Assembly: GCF_003855495.1 (NCBI RefSeq) | Contig: NZ_CP034086.1 | Span: 2,393,501 to 2,457,500 of the forward strand | DNA: 64,000 nucleotides | Direction of reading: 5' to 3' | DNA from: Methylocystis rosea | GTDB taxonomy: Bacteria; Pseudomonadota; Alphaproteobacteria; Rhizobiales; Beijerinckiaceae | Shown here: positions 26,257 to 34,613 of the stretch, in pieces | Numbering within the stretch: position 1 is the stretch's first letter | Layout: each line of letters begins with the position of its first letter | Program-made: the position numbers and the translations under genes | Notes under the pieces: generated by a model | What the model was told of the DNA's origin: nothing | Databases searched by the model: none | What the model saw: only the letters and a program-made list of their open reading frames with translations

Positions 26257-26344
26257 ACGCAAGGGCTTTTCAGCCGATCGGGGGCTTTGATCGACCCAAC
26301 GGATAGTGTATCGGGTCGCAGACAATAAAAGAGGAAATGCCCGA

Positions 26345-27184
26345 ATGTGTTGGAGTGGAGAGGCGTCAACGGTGTTGGCGGCGACGGGGATCGCCGGCGC
26401 GGCCTATTCGGCGCTCAAGAAAGACCCCGAACCGGTCGCCCTCTGGGTCTGCCTTCTCTACTTCGCCAGCATGGAGTCGCTTCAGGCGGTCGCCTATTCG
26501 GTTCTCAACCAATGCGACTCGCCGCTCAATCAATTGATGACCATGTTTGGTTATCTCCACATAACATTCCAGCCCTTCTTCATTAACGCCGTCGCGCTCT
26601 ATTTCATGCCCAAGGACAGCGCCCGCATCATCGCGCCCTGGGCCTATTTCGGCTGCTTCGTCGCGGCCATCGCCATGCTGCTCCAGCTCTATCCCTTCGC
26701 CTGGGCCGGCCATTGCGCCCTCGGACGCCCGCTGTGCGGCGACGTGCTCTGCACGGTGCGCGGCGAATGGCACATCGCCTGGCTGCTGCCGACGAATGGC
26801 CTTGGCAATTCGATGGTCGGCAATCCCTATCTCGGACGCGGCTACATCGAATATCCGCTGATGGCCTTCTACATCCCATCGCTTTACGGCAGCTGGCGCT
26901 TCATCCTGTTCTCTTGGCTTGCGGGGCCGTTTCTCGCCGGCCTGACGACCAGCAACATCAATGAATGGCCGGCGGTCTGGTGCCTGTTCTCGATCGGACT
27001 CGTGCTCGCCATCATCAAGACGCCGCTGCGCTATCACCTGCATGTCGGCGACCCCTGGTGGATGATGCTGATCAAATGGTGGAAGCGGCGCAAAGCGGCG
27101 GCGAAGGCGGCCCTCGCCGCGACGGCGCCGCAGCCGGCCGAGTCCGTCGCTCTCCTCACCGAGGTCAAGGAGCCGGCGGAATAA
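26345..27184 (+). CDS. DUF5765-type polytopic membrane protein
   Basis: About 279 residues from ATG 26345; a GAGGAA site lies just upstream, and an earlier in-frame codon at 26306 is less likely. It starts with MCWSGEAS, a conserved opening of this uncharacterised family. There are seven or eight hydrophobic segments, a Cys-rich periplasmic or lumenal loop (GHCALGRPLCGDVLCTVRGE), a HLHVGDPWWMM motif, and a basic Ala/Lys-rich cytoplasmic tail. Function unknown. Confidence 0.75.
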   Translation: MCWSGEASTVLAATGIAGAAYSALKKDPEPVALWVCLLYFASMESLQAVAYSVLNQCDSPLNQLMTMFGYLHITFQPFFINAVALYFMPKDSARIIAPWAYFGCFVAAIAMLLQLYPFAWAGHCALGRPLCGDVLCTVRGEWHIAWLLPTNGLGNSMVGNPYLGRGYIEYPLMAFYIPSLYGSWRFILFSWLAGPFLAGLTTSNINEWPAVWCLFSIGLVLAIIKTPLRYHLHVGDPWWMMLIKWWKRRKAAAKAALAATAPQPAESVALLTEVKEPAE

Positions 27185-28183
27185 TCAGTCTCGCGCGTTG
27201 ACGACGCCGCCGACGAGATTTTCCGCCAGCAGCGACTCGGCGCTCATCGCGGCGCCGAGAGGCGCGCGCGTCGCACCGGCCTCGACGGCCGCAAAATAGG
27301 CCCGGCGGGCGGCGACCGCCTGGTCCCAGTCCACGGCGCGGAAGGACAGGTCTTCGCCAGGACGCAATTGCGCCAGCCGGCCGAGGTCGGCGCCGATCAC
27401 CGTCGCGATTTTCGGATAGCCGCCGGTCGGCTGTCGGTCCGCCATGAGCGCCAGCGGCGCGCCGTCGCCGGGAATCTGAATGGCGCCCATGGCGACCCCG
27501 TCGGAGACGATGTCATGTCCGCGCCGATGGCGGATCGCCGGACCCTCGAGCCGATAGGCCATGCGATCGCTGCGGGCGCCGATACGCCAACGTGCCATCA
27601 GAAAAGCCTCGATCTCCTCCGGCGTGAAATAATCCGCCTGAGGCCCGAGAAGAATGCGGATCGGCGCGTCGCTTGACGCGAGCCAAGGCGCCGCCAGGGC
27701 CAGCGGCTCGAGCGGCGGCGGCGCCGCCTCGGCGAGCATCAAGACGTCCCCGGCGGCGAGCGGCTTTGGCCCGAGGCCGGACCGGGCGTGCGTCGCGCGC
27801 GAACCGAGCGTGGGCGCGAGATCGAGCGTTCCGCCAACGGCGACATAGCACCAGGCCCCTGATCCCCCCGCGCGCAGCGCGAGCCGTGCGCCCTCGGCAA
27901 GCGGCAGCAGGCACGCCGGCGGCATTGGCCGCCCTTCGAGCCGGATGTCGAAATCGCCTCCCGCCACAGCGACGCAAAGCGTCGCGCCTTCCGCCCGAAG
28001 CGTCATGCCTCCAAGCGAAACTTCGATCGCGCAGTCGGCGCCGGCGGCGCGCGTCGCGGCAAGATAAGCGCCAAGATCCATCGGCCCCGCCGGCGTGACG
28101 CCGTAGCGCGAATGCCCGAAGCGGCCCTCGTCCTGGATCGTGACGCCGGGCCCGGCGGCCTCGATAAGCAGCCGCGCGCTCAA
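27185..28183 (-). CDS. pxpC: 5-oxoprolinase subunit C (biotin-dependent carboxylase-like domain)
   Basis: 332 residues, carboxyltransferase-like subunit of the prokaryotic ATP-dependent 5-oxoprolinase, which opens pyroglutamate to glutamate. Recognised by GPGVTIQDEGRFGHSRYGVT at the N-terminus and SDGVAMGAIQIPGDGAP / LMADRQPTGGYPKIATVI in the middle, both family signatures. It starts with a TTG overlapping the pxpB stop by four bases, so the two are translationally coupled. Confidence 0.95.
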   Translation of the reverse strand: MSARLLIEAAGPGVTIQDEGRFGHSRYGVTPAGPMDLGAYLAATRAAGADCAIEVSLGGMTLRAEGATLCVAVAGGDFDIRLEGRPMPPACLLPLAEGARLALRAGGSGAWCYVAVGGTLDLAPTLGSRATHARSGLGPKPLAAGDVLMLAEAAPPPLEPLALAAPWLASSDAPIRILLGPQADYFTPEEIEAFLMARWRIGARSDRMAYRLEGPAIRHRRGHDIVSDGVAMGAIQIPGDGAPLALMADRQPTGGYPKIATVIGADLGRLAQLRPGEDLSFRAVDWDQAVAARRAYFAAVEAGATRAPLGAAMSAESLLAENLVGGVVNARD

Positions 28184-28911
28184 AGCAGCGTCTCCCGGCG
28201 CGCCACCGTCTCGCCGGCCAAGGCGCGCGCTTCGAGCGATAGAAATGTCTTGGCGTCAATCGGCTCAAAGCGCACGGCGTCGCCCGGCGCGATAAGAAAA
28301 GGCGGGTTGCGGTTCAGCGCGAACATGCGCTCGGGCGTGCGTCCGACGACATACCAGCCGGTCGGCATGGGACTAGCGGCGATCAGAGAGAGCGCGCCGC
28401 CGATCAACGCCGCGCCCCGCGGCGTCGGACCGCGGGGGGCGGCGCGCCGCGGGATCGCGAGCGCCTGCGGCAGTCCGCCGAGATAGCACCACCCCGGCGC
28501 GAAACCATACATGTAGGCGCGATAGTCGGCGCCGGCGTGCAGCTGCGCCAGCGATTGCGCCGTCTGCCCGAGCAGCGCGGCGGCTTCGCCAATATCTTCA
28601 GCAAACTCGGGATCATAGCAGCAGGGAAAGGTCCAGCGCGCAGCTGGCTGCGACGCCTCGACGCCCGCAGTGCCGATCAGACCTTCGATCGCTGCAACAA
28701 GCGCGGCGCGCGAAATTTCGAGCGGCTCGTAGCGCAGGAACAGCGCGCGATAGGTGGGCGTCGTTTCGCGCAGGCCGGCCGGCGGCGCGGCGCGAAGACG
28801 CTCGTCGAGCGCCAGCACGCGGGCATTGACGGCGGGATCGACGCTGTCGCCGAATTCCACTGACAGCGCCGACTCGCCGCAGTCGAGGAAGCGCGGCGTC
28901 TCATAATCCAT
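28180..28911 (-). CDS. pxpB: 5-oxoprolinase subunit B (KipI-like)
   Basis: 243 residues. It has the DCGESALSVEFGDSVDP opening, and later YRAYMYGFAPGWCYLGGLP and RRAAPRGPTPRGAALIGG, characteristic of the PxpB/KipI cyclophilin-like domain. It forms the enzyme core with PxpC. It lies between pxpA (6 bp upstream) and pxpC (4-bp overlap). Confidence 0.95.
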   Translation of the reverse strand: MDYETPRFLDCGESALSVEFGDSVDPAVNARVLALDERLRAAPPAGLRETTPTYRALFLRYEPLEISRAALVAAIEGLIGTAGVEASQPAARWTFPCCYDPEFAEDIGEAAALLGQTAQSLAQLHAGADYRAYMYGFAPGWCYLGGLPQALAIPRRAAPRGPTPRGAALIGGALSLIAASPMPTGWYVVGRTPERMFALNRNPPFLIAPGDAVRFEPIDAKTFLSLEARALAGETVARRETLL

Positions 28912-28916
28912 TGCGG

Positions 28917-29693
28917 TCAGACTCCTGCGAAGGCGCGCAGCTTGCAGCCGTCGCCTTCGAGCGCGGCGCGCAGCCTCCGGGCCATTTCAACCGCAAGCGG
29001 CGAATCGCCGTGAACGCAGACCGAGTCGATTTGCGTCGGCAGGAGTTTGCCGCTGATGGTCCTGAGACCGCCGCTCGCAAGCATGTCGCGCACGCGGGCG
29101 CAGGCTCTATCGATATCCTCGATCACCGCGCCTTCTTCCGATCGCGGCTGCAGGCGTCCGTCGTCCGTATAGGCGCGGTCGGCGAAAATTTCATTCACGA
29201 CGGGCAGCCCCGCGCGCGCGCCGGCGTGCGTTTGCTCGGACAGCGCGATCGCGAGCAGCGCGAGCGACGGATCGACGCCGCGGACCGCGCGGGCGATGGC
29301 GTTCGCGACGTCGGCGTCGCGCTCGGCGATATTTGCGAGCGCGCCATGCGCCTTCACATGCGTGATTCGATGTCCGCTCAAAACCGCCAGCGCTTGCGCC
29401 GCGCCGAGCTGATAGGCGACGGCGCGCTCGATCTCCCGCGCGCTCATCGGCAAACTGCGCCGACCGAAACCTGCGAGGTCCGGAAAGGCGACGTGGGCGC
29501 CGACGGCGACTCCCTTTTCTTTGGCGCGCGCAAATGTCGTCGCCATGATGTCGGGGTCGCCGGCGTGGAAGCCGCAAGCGACATTGGCGCTCGTCACGAT
29601 GTCGAGCATGGCGTCGTCGTCGCCCATGCGCCAATGGCCGAAACCTTCCCCGAGGTCGGCGTTAAGATCGATGACGCGAGAAGCGGAAGTCAT
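28917..29693 (-). CDS. pxpA: 5-oxoprolinase subunit A (LamB/YcsF family)
   Basis: 258 residues from the ATG at 29693; the frame is open further upstream but the family N-terminus (VIDLNADLGEGFGHWRMGDD) starts here. Other signatures: NVACGFHAGDPDIM, VGAHVAFPDLAGFGRR and ITHVKAHGALAN. It is first gene of the complete pxpABC operon. A methanotroph-like or oligotrophic cell would use the enzyme to salvage pyroglutamate from damaged glutamine or glutathione. Confidence 0.95.
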   Translation of the reverse strand: MTSASRVIDLNADLGEGFGHWRMGDDDAMLDIVTSANVACGFHAGDPDIMATTFARAKEKGVAVGAHVAFPDLAGFGRRSLPMSAREIERAVAYQLGAAQALAVLSGHRITHVKAHGALANIAERDADVANAIARAVRGVDPSLALLAIALSEQTHAGARAGLPVVNEIFADRAYTDDGRLQPRSEEGAVIEDIDRACARVRDMLASGGLRTISGKLLPTQIDSVCVHGDSPLAVEMARRLRAALEGDGCKLRAFAGV

Positions 29694-29983
29694 GAGAAGT
29701 GCGAGTCGCCTTTGAAGTGGGGCCGCGAGATTGGCGCAACCGCGCCACGGCGGCAATGCGCGACGCTCGGTCAGTCTGCCCCCTGCAACTTCTTATCGGC
29801 CGATGGCTTCAGCGTCGCGATTGTCGGCCTGTGACATAGCGATCCGATGCAGCGAAGATCGGCACAAACCCGCACAAATAGGGCAAGGTGGCGCTTGACA
29901 AAGACAGTGCCCTTTGGTGAAGCTATATCGCGGCGAAGCCGGAAAAAAGAGCCACTGGCTGGCTCAACGTGGGAGGAAAAAAT

Positions 29984-30061
29984 ATGCAGTATCTTATCCC
30001 GGGACTCATGCTCGCTATCGTCATCGGCGGCGCTCTCGTCGCGATGAAGATTGGCCGCTAA
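29984..30061 (+). CDS. 25-residue single-helix membrane microprotein
   Basis: An ATG at 29984 follows a strong ribosome-binding site (GGGAGG, seven bases upstream) and opens 25 codons ending in TAA. The product is one hydrophobic helix (MQYLIPGLMLAIVIGG continuing to ALVAM) with a basic KIGR end, so it should insert in the membrane with the C-terminus inside. Size and shape resemble accessory subunits such as CydX, KdpF or CcoQ-like peptides, but the sequence matches none that I know. A TTGACA box at 29895-29900 may belong to its promoter. It stands alone between pxpA and the histidine kinase gene. Confidence 0.6.
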   Translation: MQYLIPGLMLAIVIGGALVAMKIGR

Positions 30062-30069
30062 GGTCAAGA

Positions 30070-30149
30070 AAACTAAGGCCTTTAGTTCCATACGGTCCGT
30101 TGGCAAGCACCAGCTTGGCCTAAGAGTCGGCGTTGTTGCGCCAACGGAC
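30070..30149 (+). other. Structured 3' region after the microprotein gene
   Basis: A near-perfect hairpin AACTAAGG.CCTTTAGTT (30070-30087) is followed by 10-bp inverted arms GTCCGTTGGC (30095-30104) and GCCAACGGAC (30140-30149), 35 bases apart. Neither has a T-tract, so a simple terminator is unlikely. It may be a structured untranslated region or a small RNA. Confidence 0.4.
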
Positions 30150-30208
30150 TGAGCTGCTCCGGTTCAGCTCTCGTTTCCCACCGGCCCCCTCTTCCATCGT
30201 CGTTCGGA

Positions 30209-32458
30209 CTACTCCGCCGCGAGAGCTTGCGGCGGCGGAAACGCGATTTCAATCAGCGTGCCCTCGTTGTGACGGCTCTTGATGCTGAATGAGGCGTGAT
30301 TCGCCTCGATCAATGCCTTTGTCAGCGGCAGTCCAAGCCCCGTTCCGCTCGCCCTGCGCGAAGCGCCAACCTGCCGGAACGGCTCCAAGGCGGTTGCGAC
30401 ATCCGCCTCCGACATGCCGATCCCCGTGTCCTTGACCCGGATGACGACAGAGCCGGCGTCGTTCAGCGCGGTCGACACGATGACCTGACCGCCCGGCTCG
30501 TTGAACTTCACCGCATTCGACAGCAGATTGAGAAGAATCTGCTTGAGCGAGCGCGCATCAGCCCGCAGCGGCGGCAGGCCCGCCGCAAGCGCGAGACGCA
30601 TGACGACGCGCCCCTGATTGGCCTGGGCCTGCATGATCGACGCGCATTCGGCGATGGTTGCATTGGCGTCGACGCGCGAGAAGGAAAGCTCCATCTTGCC
30701 AGCTTCGATCTTGGAGAGATCCAATAGATCGTTGACGAGGGATAGGACATGCGCGCCGGAAGCGCGGATATCTTTCAAATATTCCTTGTAGCGGGGAGAG
30801 CCGATCGGCCCGAGACGCTCCTCCATCATCACTTCCGCAAAACCCATGATGGCGTTCAGCGGCGTGCGAATCTCATGCGATACGCGGGTCAGAAAATCGG
30901 ACTTCGCCGCATTGGCGCTTTCGGCGGCAAGACGCGCCGCTTCCAACGCGCGGTCATCCGCAGAGGCGGCCTCCCAAGGCTCGGCGGAAACCAACATTAT
31001 TGGCCTTCCGTCGACGAAGACCCGGCGCAGGATGAGATCGACGGGGACGTTCCCGCGCAGCGGCGCTGTGGCCAGCGATACGCGCGCGTGGGCGTGCGGC
31101 TGGACGTCGGAAAAACGCTGGCTGAGGATTTGCGCGTCGGTTGGGGCGAAAAAAGACGTCAGGTTGCGGCTCTCAAGCGCAGTCGCCTCCGTCGCCAAGC
31201 AAGCAGCGAAGGGCGCGTTGGCTCTCACGATCATCCCGTCCGCCGCCACGATCGCAAGCGGCGCGCGAGAGAGGTCGAAAGCCGCGCCAAGAAGCGCGCT
31301 CTCGGACTTCGCCCGCGCAAGCTTTTCTTCGAGCGCGCGCGCGAGCGCCAGGGCGCTTTGCTCCGGGCCCGGCGCGATGAGCTCCAGATTGCGACGCGTC
31401 GGCGCCGCTTGCTCGTCAGGATCGGGCTCCGACGGCGCCGCGGCCTCCGCTGCGGGGATGACGAGATCGCCTTCCGTGAGCGCCCGCGCGATTTCCTCAA
31501 ACGCCAGGCGTTCGCTCGAACTGAGCGCCTCTCCCACATCGACGCGCGCCGAAGCCGGCGCGCGCAGCATCACGACATTGTCGAGCAACGGCTCGAAGGC
31601 GTTCTCTTCAGAACGCGAACCGACGCCCGTCGCCGCAGTGGGTTCGGCGGCTCGCGCGCGATTGATGTGCAACACGCCATAGCCCTGATAGCCGAGAAAC
31701 CGCCCTGCGGAATCCGTCATCTGCTGGGCGCCGAGCGTCGTCGGCACACATCCGGCATCCCCTTCGAAGGGCCATTCAATCTCGACGCCGCTCCACGCGC
31801 GGCGCGAGGCGACGGCGCGGACAAATGCAGCGTCGAGCGCAAGGGCTTGCGTCGCATCCTGCACTGAGCGGCCGAGGATGTCGGCGGTTTTTTCGCCCAC
31901 CACGTCGGCGAGCGTATGGGTCACGGCGGTGAATCGTCCCGCGGCGTCGGTCTTCCACAAGAAGCGCGGCGAACGCGCGCCGTGTCGCGCCGCCAGGCTG
32001 CGGCGGAGGGCCGCCGTCTCATCGCTGACCCGCGCTTCAGCCGCGCGCGGTTCCTGAGCTGGCGAGTCCGCGCGAACGCCAAGCGCCGCGATAACGAAAC
32101 AGTCGCCGCTTTCCGCGGCGAGGCTGCGGCAGAGAAAAGTGACCGTCTGCGGCTGCCCCGAAACACGAAAGCGCAGCCGCTCAAGACGAAGACCCGGGCG
32201 GCAGCGCAGTTCGCCGACAAGCTCGGTCAGACGTCGCGGCCCCGGATCGTCGCCGCGAAACAGCCGTTCGGCGAGCGCGCCGGCGTCTTCGCCAAAGACC
32301 GCGCGGGCGGACTCGTTCAGAAAAGCAATGCGCAGGGGATCGCCGCTCGCCGCGACAATCGGCGCGCCGGAGGCGTCGAGCGCGGAAAAAACAGGATCGG
32401 CCGCCACGCAAGCGGCTGCTCGCGCGTCTTCCTCGAGGTCCTGCTGCGAACCGCCCAT
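30209..32458 (-). CDS. PAS-domain sensor histidine kinase (PdhS/PleC/DivJ type)
   Basis: 749 residues without membrane helices. Three PAS-like regions are visible: about 20-130, about 160-280 (FLWKTDAAGRFTAVTHTLAD) and about 390-500 (APLAIVAADGMIVRANAPFA). The HisKA domain has RVSHEIRTPLNAI with the phospho-acceptor His near 526 and LVNDLLDLSKIEAGK. The ATPase domain has LLNLLSNAVKFNEPGG (N box), VKDTGIGM (G1) and GTGLGLPLTKALIEAN (G2). The kinase core is like that of the cell-cycle kinases of Hyphomicrobiales that act on DivK/PleD-type regulators, but no response regulator is adjacent. Partner and signal are unknown. Confidence 0.92.
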   Translation of the reverse strand: MGGSQQDLEEDARAAACVAADPVFSALDASGAPIVAASGDPLRIAFLNESARAVFGEDAGALAERLFRGDDPGPRRLTELVGELRCRPGLRLERLRFRVSGQPQTVTFLCRSLAAESGDCFVIAALGVRADSPAQEPRAAEARVSDETAALRRSLAARHGARSPRFLWKTDAAGRFTAVTHTLADVVGEKTADILGRSVQDATQALALDAAFVRAVASRRAWSGVEIEWPFEGDAGCVPTTLGAQQMTDSAGRFLGYQGYGVLHINRARAAEPTAATGVGSRSEENAFEPLLDNVVMLRAPASARVDVGEALSSSERLAFEEIARALTEGDLVIPAAEAAAPSEPDPDEQAAPTRRNLELIAPGPEQSALALARALEEKLARAKSESALLGAAFDLSRAPLAIVAADGMIVRANAPFAACLATEATALESRNLTSFFAPTDAQILSQRFSDVQPHAHARVSLATAPLRGNVPVDLILRRVFVDGRPIMLVSAEPWEAASADDRALEAARLAAESANAAKSDFLTRVSHEIRTPLNAIMGFAEVMMEERLGPIGSPRYKEYLKDIRASGAHVLSLVNDLLDLSKIEAGKMELSFSRVDANATIAECASIMQAQANQGRVVMRLALAAGLPPLRADARSLKQILLNLLSNAVKFNEPGGQVIVSTALNDAGSVVIRVKDTGIGMSEADVATALEPFRQVGASRRASGTGLGLPLTKALIEANHASFSIKSRHNEGTLIEIAFPPPQALAAE

Positions 32459-32773
32459 TGCCTACCGCCTCAACCGACGGTCTCGCCCGCCGCGCGCTTC
32501 TCAGGCGTCTCGTCGGCTCGACGCTAACGGATGCAAGCAAATTAGCCGCCGCCGCGCGCAAGGTCTATGATTGTCGCGCGCCTTTCATAGTATTTCTACA
32601 CTCGAGAACTACCGTCCCCGAGATCTGCTGCGGCGCACAAAATTGTTGCATCGCAACATAAAATCGGGCAGTATGACTGGACTCGCCGGATCGCCGTCGG
32701 GGCCGGGCGCGAGGCGGGTTAAATATGGTTTAGCGCGGCGCTTGTTTAATTTTTCACCGCACGGAGGTGCGCC
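32459..32773. other. Promoter region of the phasin genes
   Basis: Non-coding 315 bases between the divergent kinase and phasin genes. It holds the TGTTGC-N3-GCAACA palindrome and an AT-rich stretch (32720-32755) close to the phasin ribosome-binding site ACGGAGG. I see no gene in it. Confidence 0.5.
32644..32658 (+). promoter_or_regulatory. Candidate PhaR operator
   Basis: Perfect inverted repeat TGTTGC-ATC-GCAACA 116 bp upstream of the first phasin ATG. PhaR repressors of polyhydroxyalkanoate-forming alphaproteobacteria bind TGC/GCA-type palindromes in phasin promoters. A related half-site series (TGCTGCGGCGCACAA) lies about 20 bp upstream. Assignment is inference. Confidence 0.45.
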
Positions 32774-33130
32774 ATGGTCGAAGCTGTCTACCAAATTCCC
32801 ACTGAAGTCCGCGATTTTGCGGAGAAGAGCGTCGAACAGGCGCGCAAGGCCTTTGAAGGTTTCGCCGGCGCCGCGCAGAAGGCGCTCGACACTTCGGCGG
32901 AGATCCCGTTCGGGTTGCCAAGCGCCAAGGACGTCAGCGTCAAGGCCCTGTCGTTTGCCGAGGCCAATGTGAACGCGGCCTTCGATCTGGCCCAGAAGCT
33001 CGTCCACGCCAAGGACCCGCAGGAAGTCTTCAAGCTTCAGTCGGAGTTCGTTCAGGCGCAACTGCGGGCGATCCAGGAGCAGACCACGGAGCTTGGCGCG
33101 AGCCTCCAGCGCTCGACGACGAAGTCCTAA
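32774..33130 (+). CDS. Phasin family protein
   Basis: 118 residues, almost wholly amphipathic helix. It shows the Phasin_2 pattern: VRDFAEKSVEQARKAFEGF, then ALSFAEANVNAAFDLAQKLV and FVQAQLRAIQEQTTELG. Phasins coat polyhydroxyalkanoate granules and control their number and size. Strong ribosome-binding site (ACGGAGG). It is in an operon with a second phasin 15 bp downstream; no PHA synthase is in the window. Confidence 0.92.
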   Translation: MVEAVYQIPTEVRDFAEKSVEQARKAFEGFAGAAQKALDTSAEIPFGLPSAKDVSVKALSFAEANVNAAFDLAQKLVHAKDPQEVFKLQSEFVQAQLRAIQEQTTELGASLQRSTTKS

Positions 33131-33144
33131 CCGGGAGAAGCTTA

Positions 33145-33612
33145 ATGGCCAATCCGCAGAACGGTTCCCAAAAGCCAAAGGCCCCGGAAACGAAACGCTT
33201 CGCCCCCAGCGTTCCGGAGGCCGAGACGGCTCCGACGACGAACGAAGCTGTCAGCGCAGAGCCGGCCCCCGCCCCTGTTGAAACGCAGACGCCGGTGGTC
33301 GTCGCGGCTCCCTCTACAGCCCTCGCGATCTCCGAACCTCCAAAGCCCGCCGAAAGCGAGGCCGAAGGATTCGACCCTGCCCTCTGGCAGCAGAAGTCCA
33401 TCGATCTCTGGGCGGAAAACGCCACTGCGTTGCTCGACTTCGCCGAGCGGCTCGCCAGCGCCAAGACGATCGACGAGGTGACGACCCTTCAGTCGCGCTT
33501 CGTGAGCGACCGGCTCGACACGCTGATGCGGCAGTCGACCGAGTTGATGACGCTCGCGCAACGTCTGCTGAGCTTCTCAATCACGCCGATCTACGGCGCG
33601 CGCGCGGCGTAA
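33145..33612 (+). CDS. Phasin family protein with Pro/Ala-rich N-terminal extension
   Basis: 155 residues. The first about 75 residues are a disordered Pro/Ala/Glu/Thr-rich leader; the C-terminal 80 residues are a helical Phasin_2 domain (QKSIDLWAENATALLDFAER and VTTLQSRFVSDRLDTLMRQS) parallel to the preceding phasin. Probably a duplicated granule protein with an added acidic tail domain. It is cotranscribed with the first phasin and followed by a rho-independent terminator. Confidence 0.9.
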   Translation: MANPQNGSQKPKAPETKRFAPSVPEAETAPTTNEAVSAEPAPAPVETQTPVVVAAPSTALAISEPPKPAESEAEGFDPALWQQKSIDLWAENATALLDFAERLASAKTIDEVTTLQSRFVSDRLDTLMRQSTELMTLAQRLLSFSITPIYGARAA

Positions 33613-33637
33613 CGCGAAAAGTGAGTTAATGTAAGGA

Positions 33638-33672
33638 GAGCGCCGCGGCGATGTCGCGGCGCTCTTTCTTTA
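33638..33672 (+). terminator. Rho-independent terminator of the phasin operon
   Basis: Perfect 10-bp stem GAGCGCCGCG (33638-33647) / CGCGGCGCTC (33655-33664) with a 7-base loop, followed by TTTCTTTAT. It lies 25 bp after the second phasin stop and separates it from the convergent aroE. Confidence 0.9.
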
Positions 33673-33690
33673 TAGCGTTGCGACGATCTT

Positions 33691-34533
33691 TTACAGCGTT
33701 GCGACGATCATGGCGCGCAGCGCCGGCGTCACGTCGGGCATCACGCCGGTCCAGTCGCGAAACGCCGGGCGCGCCTGATGCAGCAGCATGCCGAGCCCGT
33801 CGACGGGAGTCGCGCCATGTTTGCGGGCGGCCGCTAATAAGGGCGTCTCCAGCGGCGCATAAACGATGTCGGCGACCAGCGCCGATGTCGGCAGCGCCGC
33901 GAGCGACAGATCCAGCGGCGACTGGCCGACCATGCCCTGGCTCGTCGCATTGACGAGAAGTCCCGCTCCGGCGAGCCCGGCATGGCGTTCTTCCCAGCGG
34001 AGCGCCGACACGCGCGGCCCAAAGTCGGCGGCGAGAATGTCCGCCCGCGCCAGGGTGCGGTTGAAAAGCCGAATCTCGCGCGCGCCCGCCTCAAGCAAGC
34101 CGTGGATGATCGCGCGCGCCCCGCCGCCGGCGCCGATGATAACGCAGGGCGCGCGCTCGGCGCGCCAAAGGGGCGCCGCCTCATAAAGCGACGCGATGAA
34201 ACCATAGCCGTCGTAATTGCGGCCGATCAGAGCGCCGTTTCTTTCGACGACCACACAATTGACCGCCCCGATCCGCGCCGCCGAGTCATCGACATGATCG
34301 AGAAACTGCAGCGCCGTCTCCTTATGCGGAATCGTGAGGTTGCAGCCGGCGAAGCCGAGCGCCGGCATGGCGCGCAACGCCGCCTCCAGCCGGCCGGGCT
34401 CGACCGGCAGCGGCGCGTAGCAGCCCTCGATCCCATATTGCGCGAACCAGTGATTATGGATTTTCGGCGAGCGGGAATGCGCGATCGGCCAGCCTATGAC
34501 GCCGGCGAGAACAAAGCGATGGCCGTTTGTCAC
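33691..34533 (-). CDS. aroE: Shikimate dehydrogenase
   Basis: NADPH-dependent reduction of dehydroshikimate in the aromatic amino-acid pathway. 280 residues from a GTG at 34533. Substrate site: GWPIAHSRSPKIHNHWF with the SxS motif, and NLTIPHKE with catalytic Lys. The NADP site is IIGAGGGARAI. NATSQGM and the C-terminal DGLGMLLHQA follow. The frame stays open upstream through a 13-bp tandem repeat, giving nonsense WRRDVETRRGDE text, so I reject the longer form. It is last gene of the GGCT-panC-acyP-aroE operon. Confidence 0.95.
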   Translation of the reverse strand: MTNGHRFVLAGVIGWPIAHSRSPKIHNHWFAQYGIEGCYAPLPVEPGRLEAALRAMPALGFAGCNLTIPHKETALQFLDHVDDSAARIGAVNCVVVERNGALIGRNYDGYGFIASLYEAAPLWRAERAPCVIIGAGGGARAIIHGLLEAGAREIRLFNRTLARADILAADFGPRVSALRWEERHAGLAGAGLLVNATSQGMVGQSPLDLSLAALPTSALVADIVYAPLETPLLAAARKHGATPVDGLGMLLHQARPAFRDWTGVMPDVTPALRAMIVATL

Positions 34534-34540
34534 GTTCTCG

Positions 34541-34611
34541 TCTCCACGTCTCGTCTCCACGTCTCGTCTCCACGTCTCGTCTCCACGTCTCGTCTCCACG
34601 TCTCGTCTCCA
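34541..34611 (+). repeat. 13-bp tandem repeat in the aroE leader
   Basis: Five exact copies of TCTCCACGTCTCG (34541-34605), plus six bases of a sixth and a degenerate copy just before. The array fills the gap between the acyP stop and the aroE start codon, only 7 bp from the GTG. On the aroE mRNA it reads as repeated GGAGA motifs, which resemble ribosome-binding sites. Confidence 0.95.
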
Positions 34612-34613
34612 GC

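Noticed and set aside
34541..34611. CRISPR-like array
   Set aside because: Repeats are directly adjacent (13-bp period) without spacers, so it is a simple tandem repeat; no cas genes in the window.
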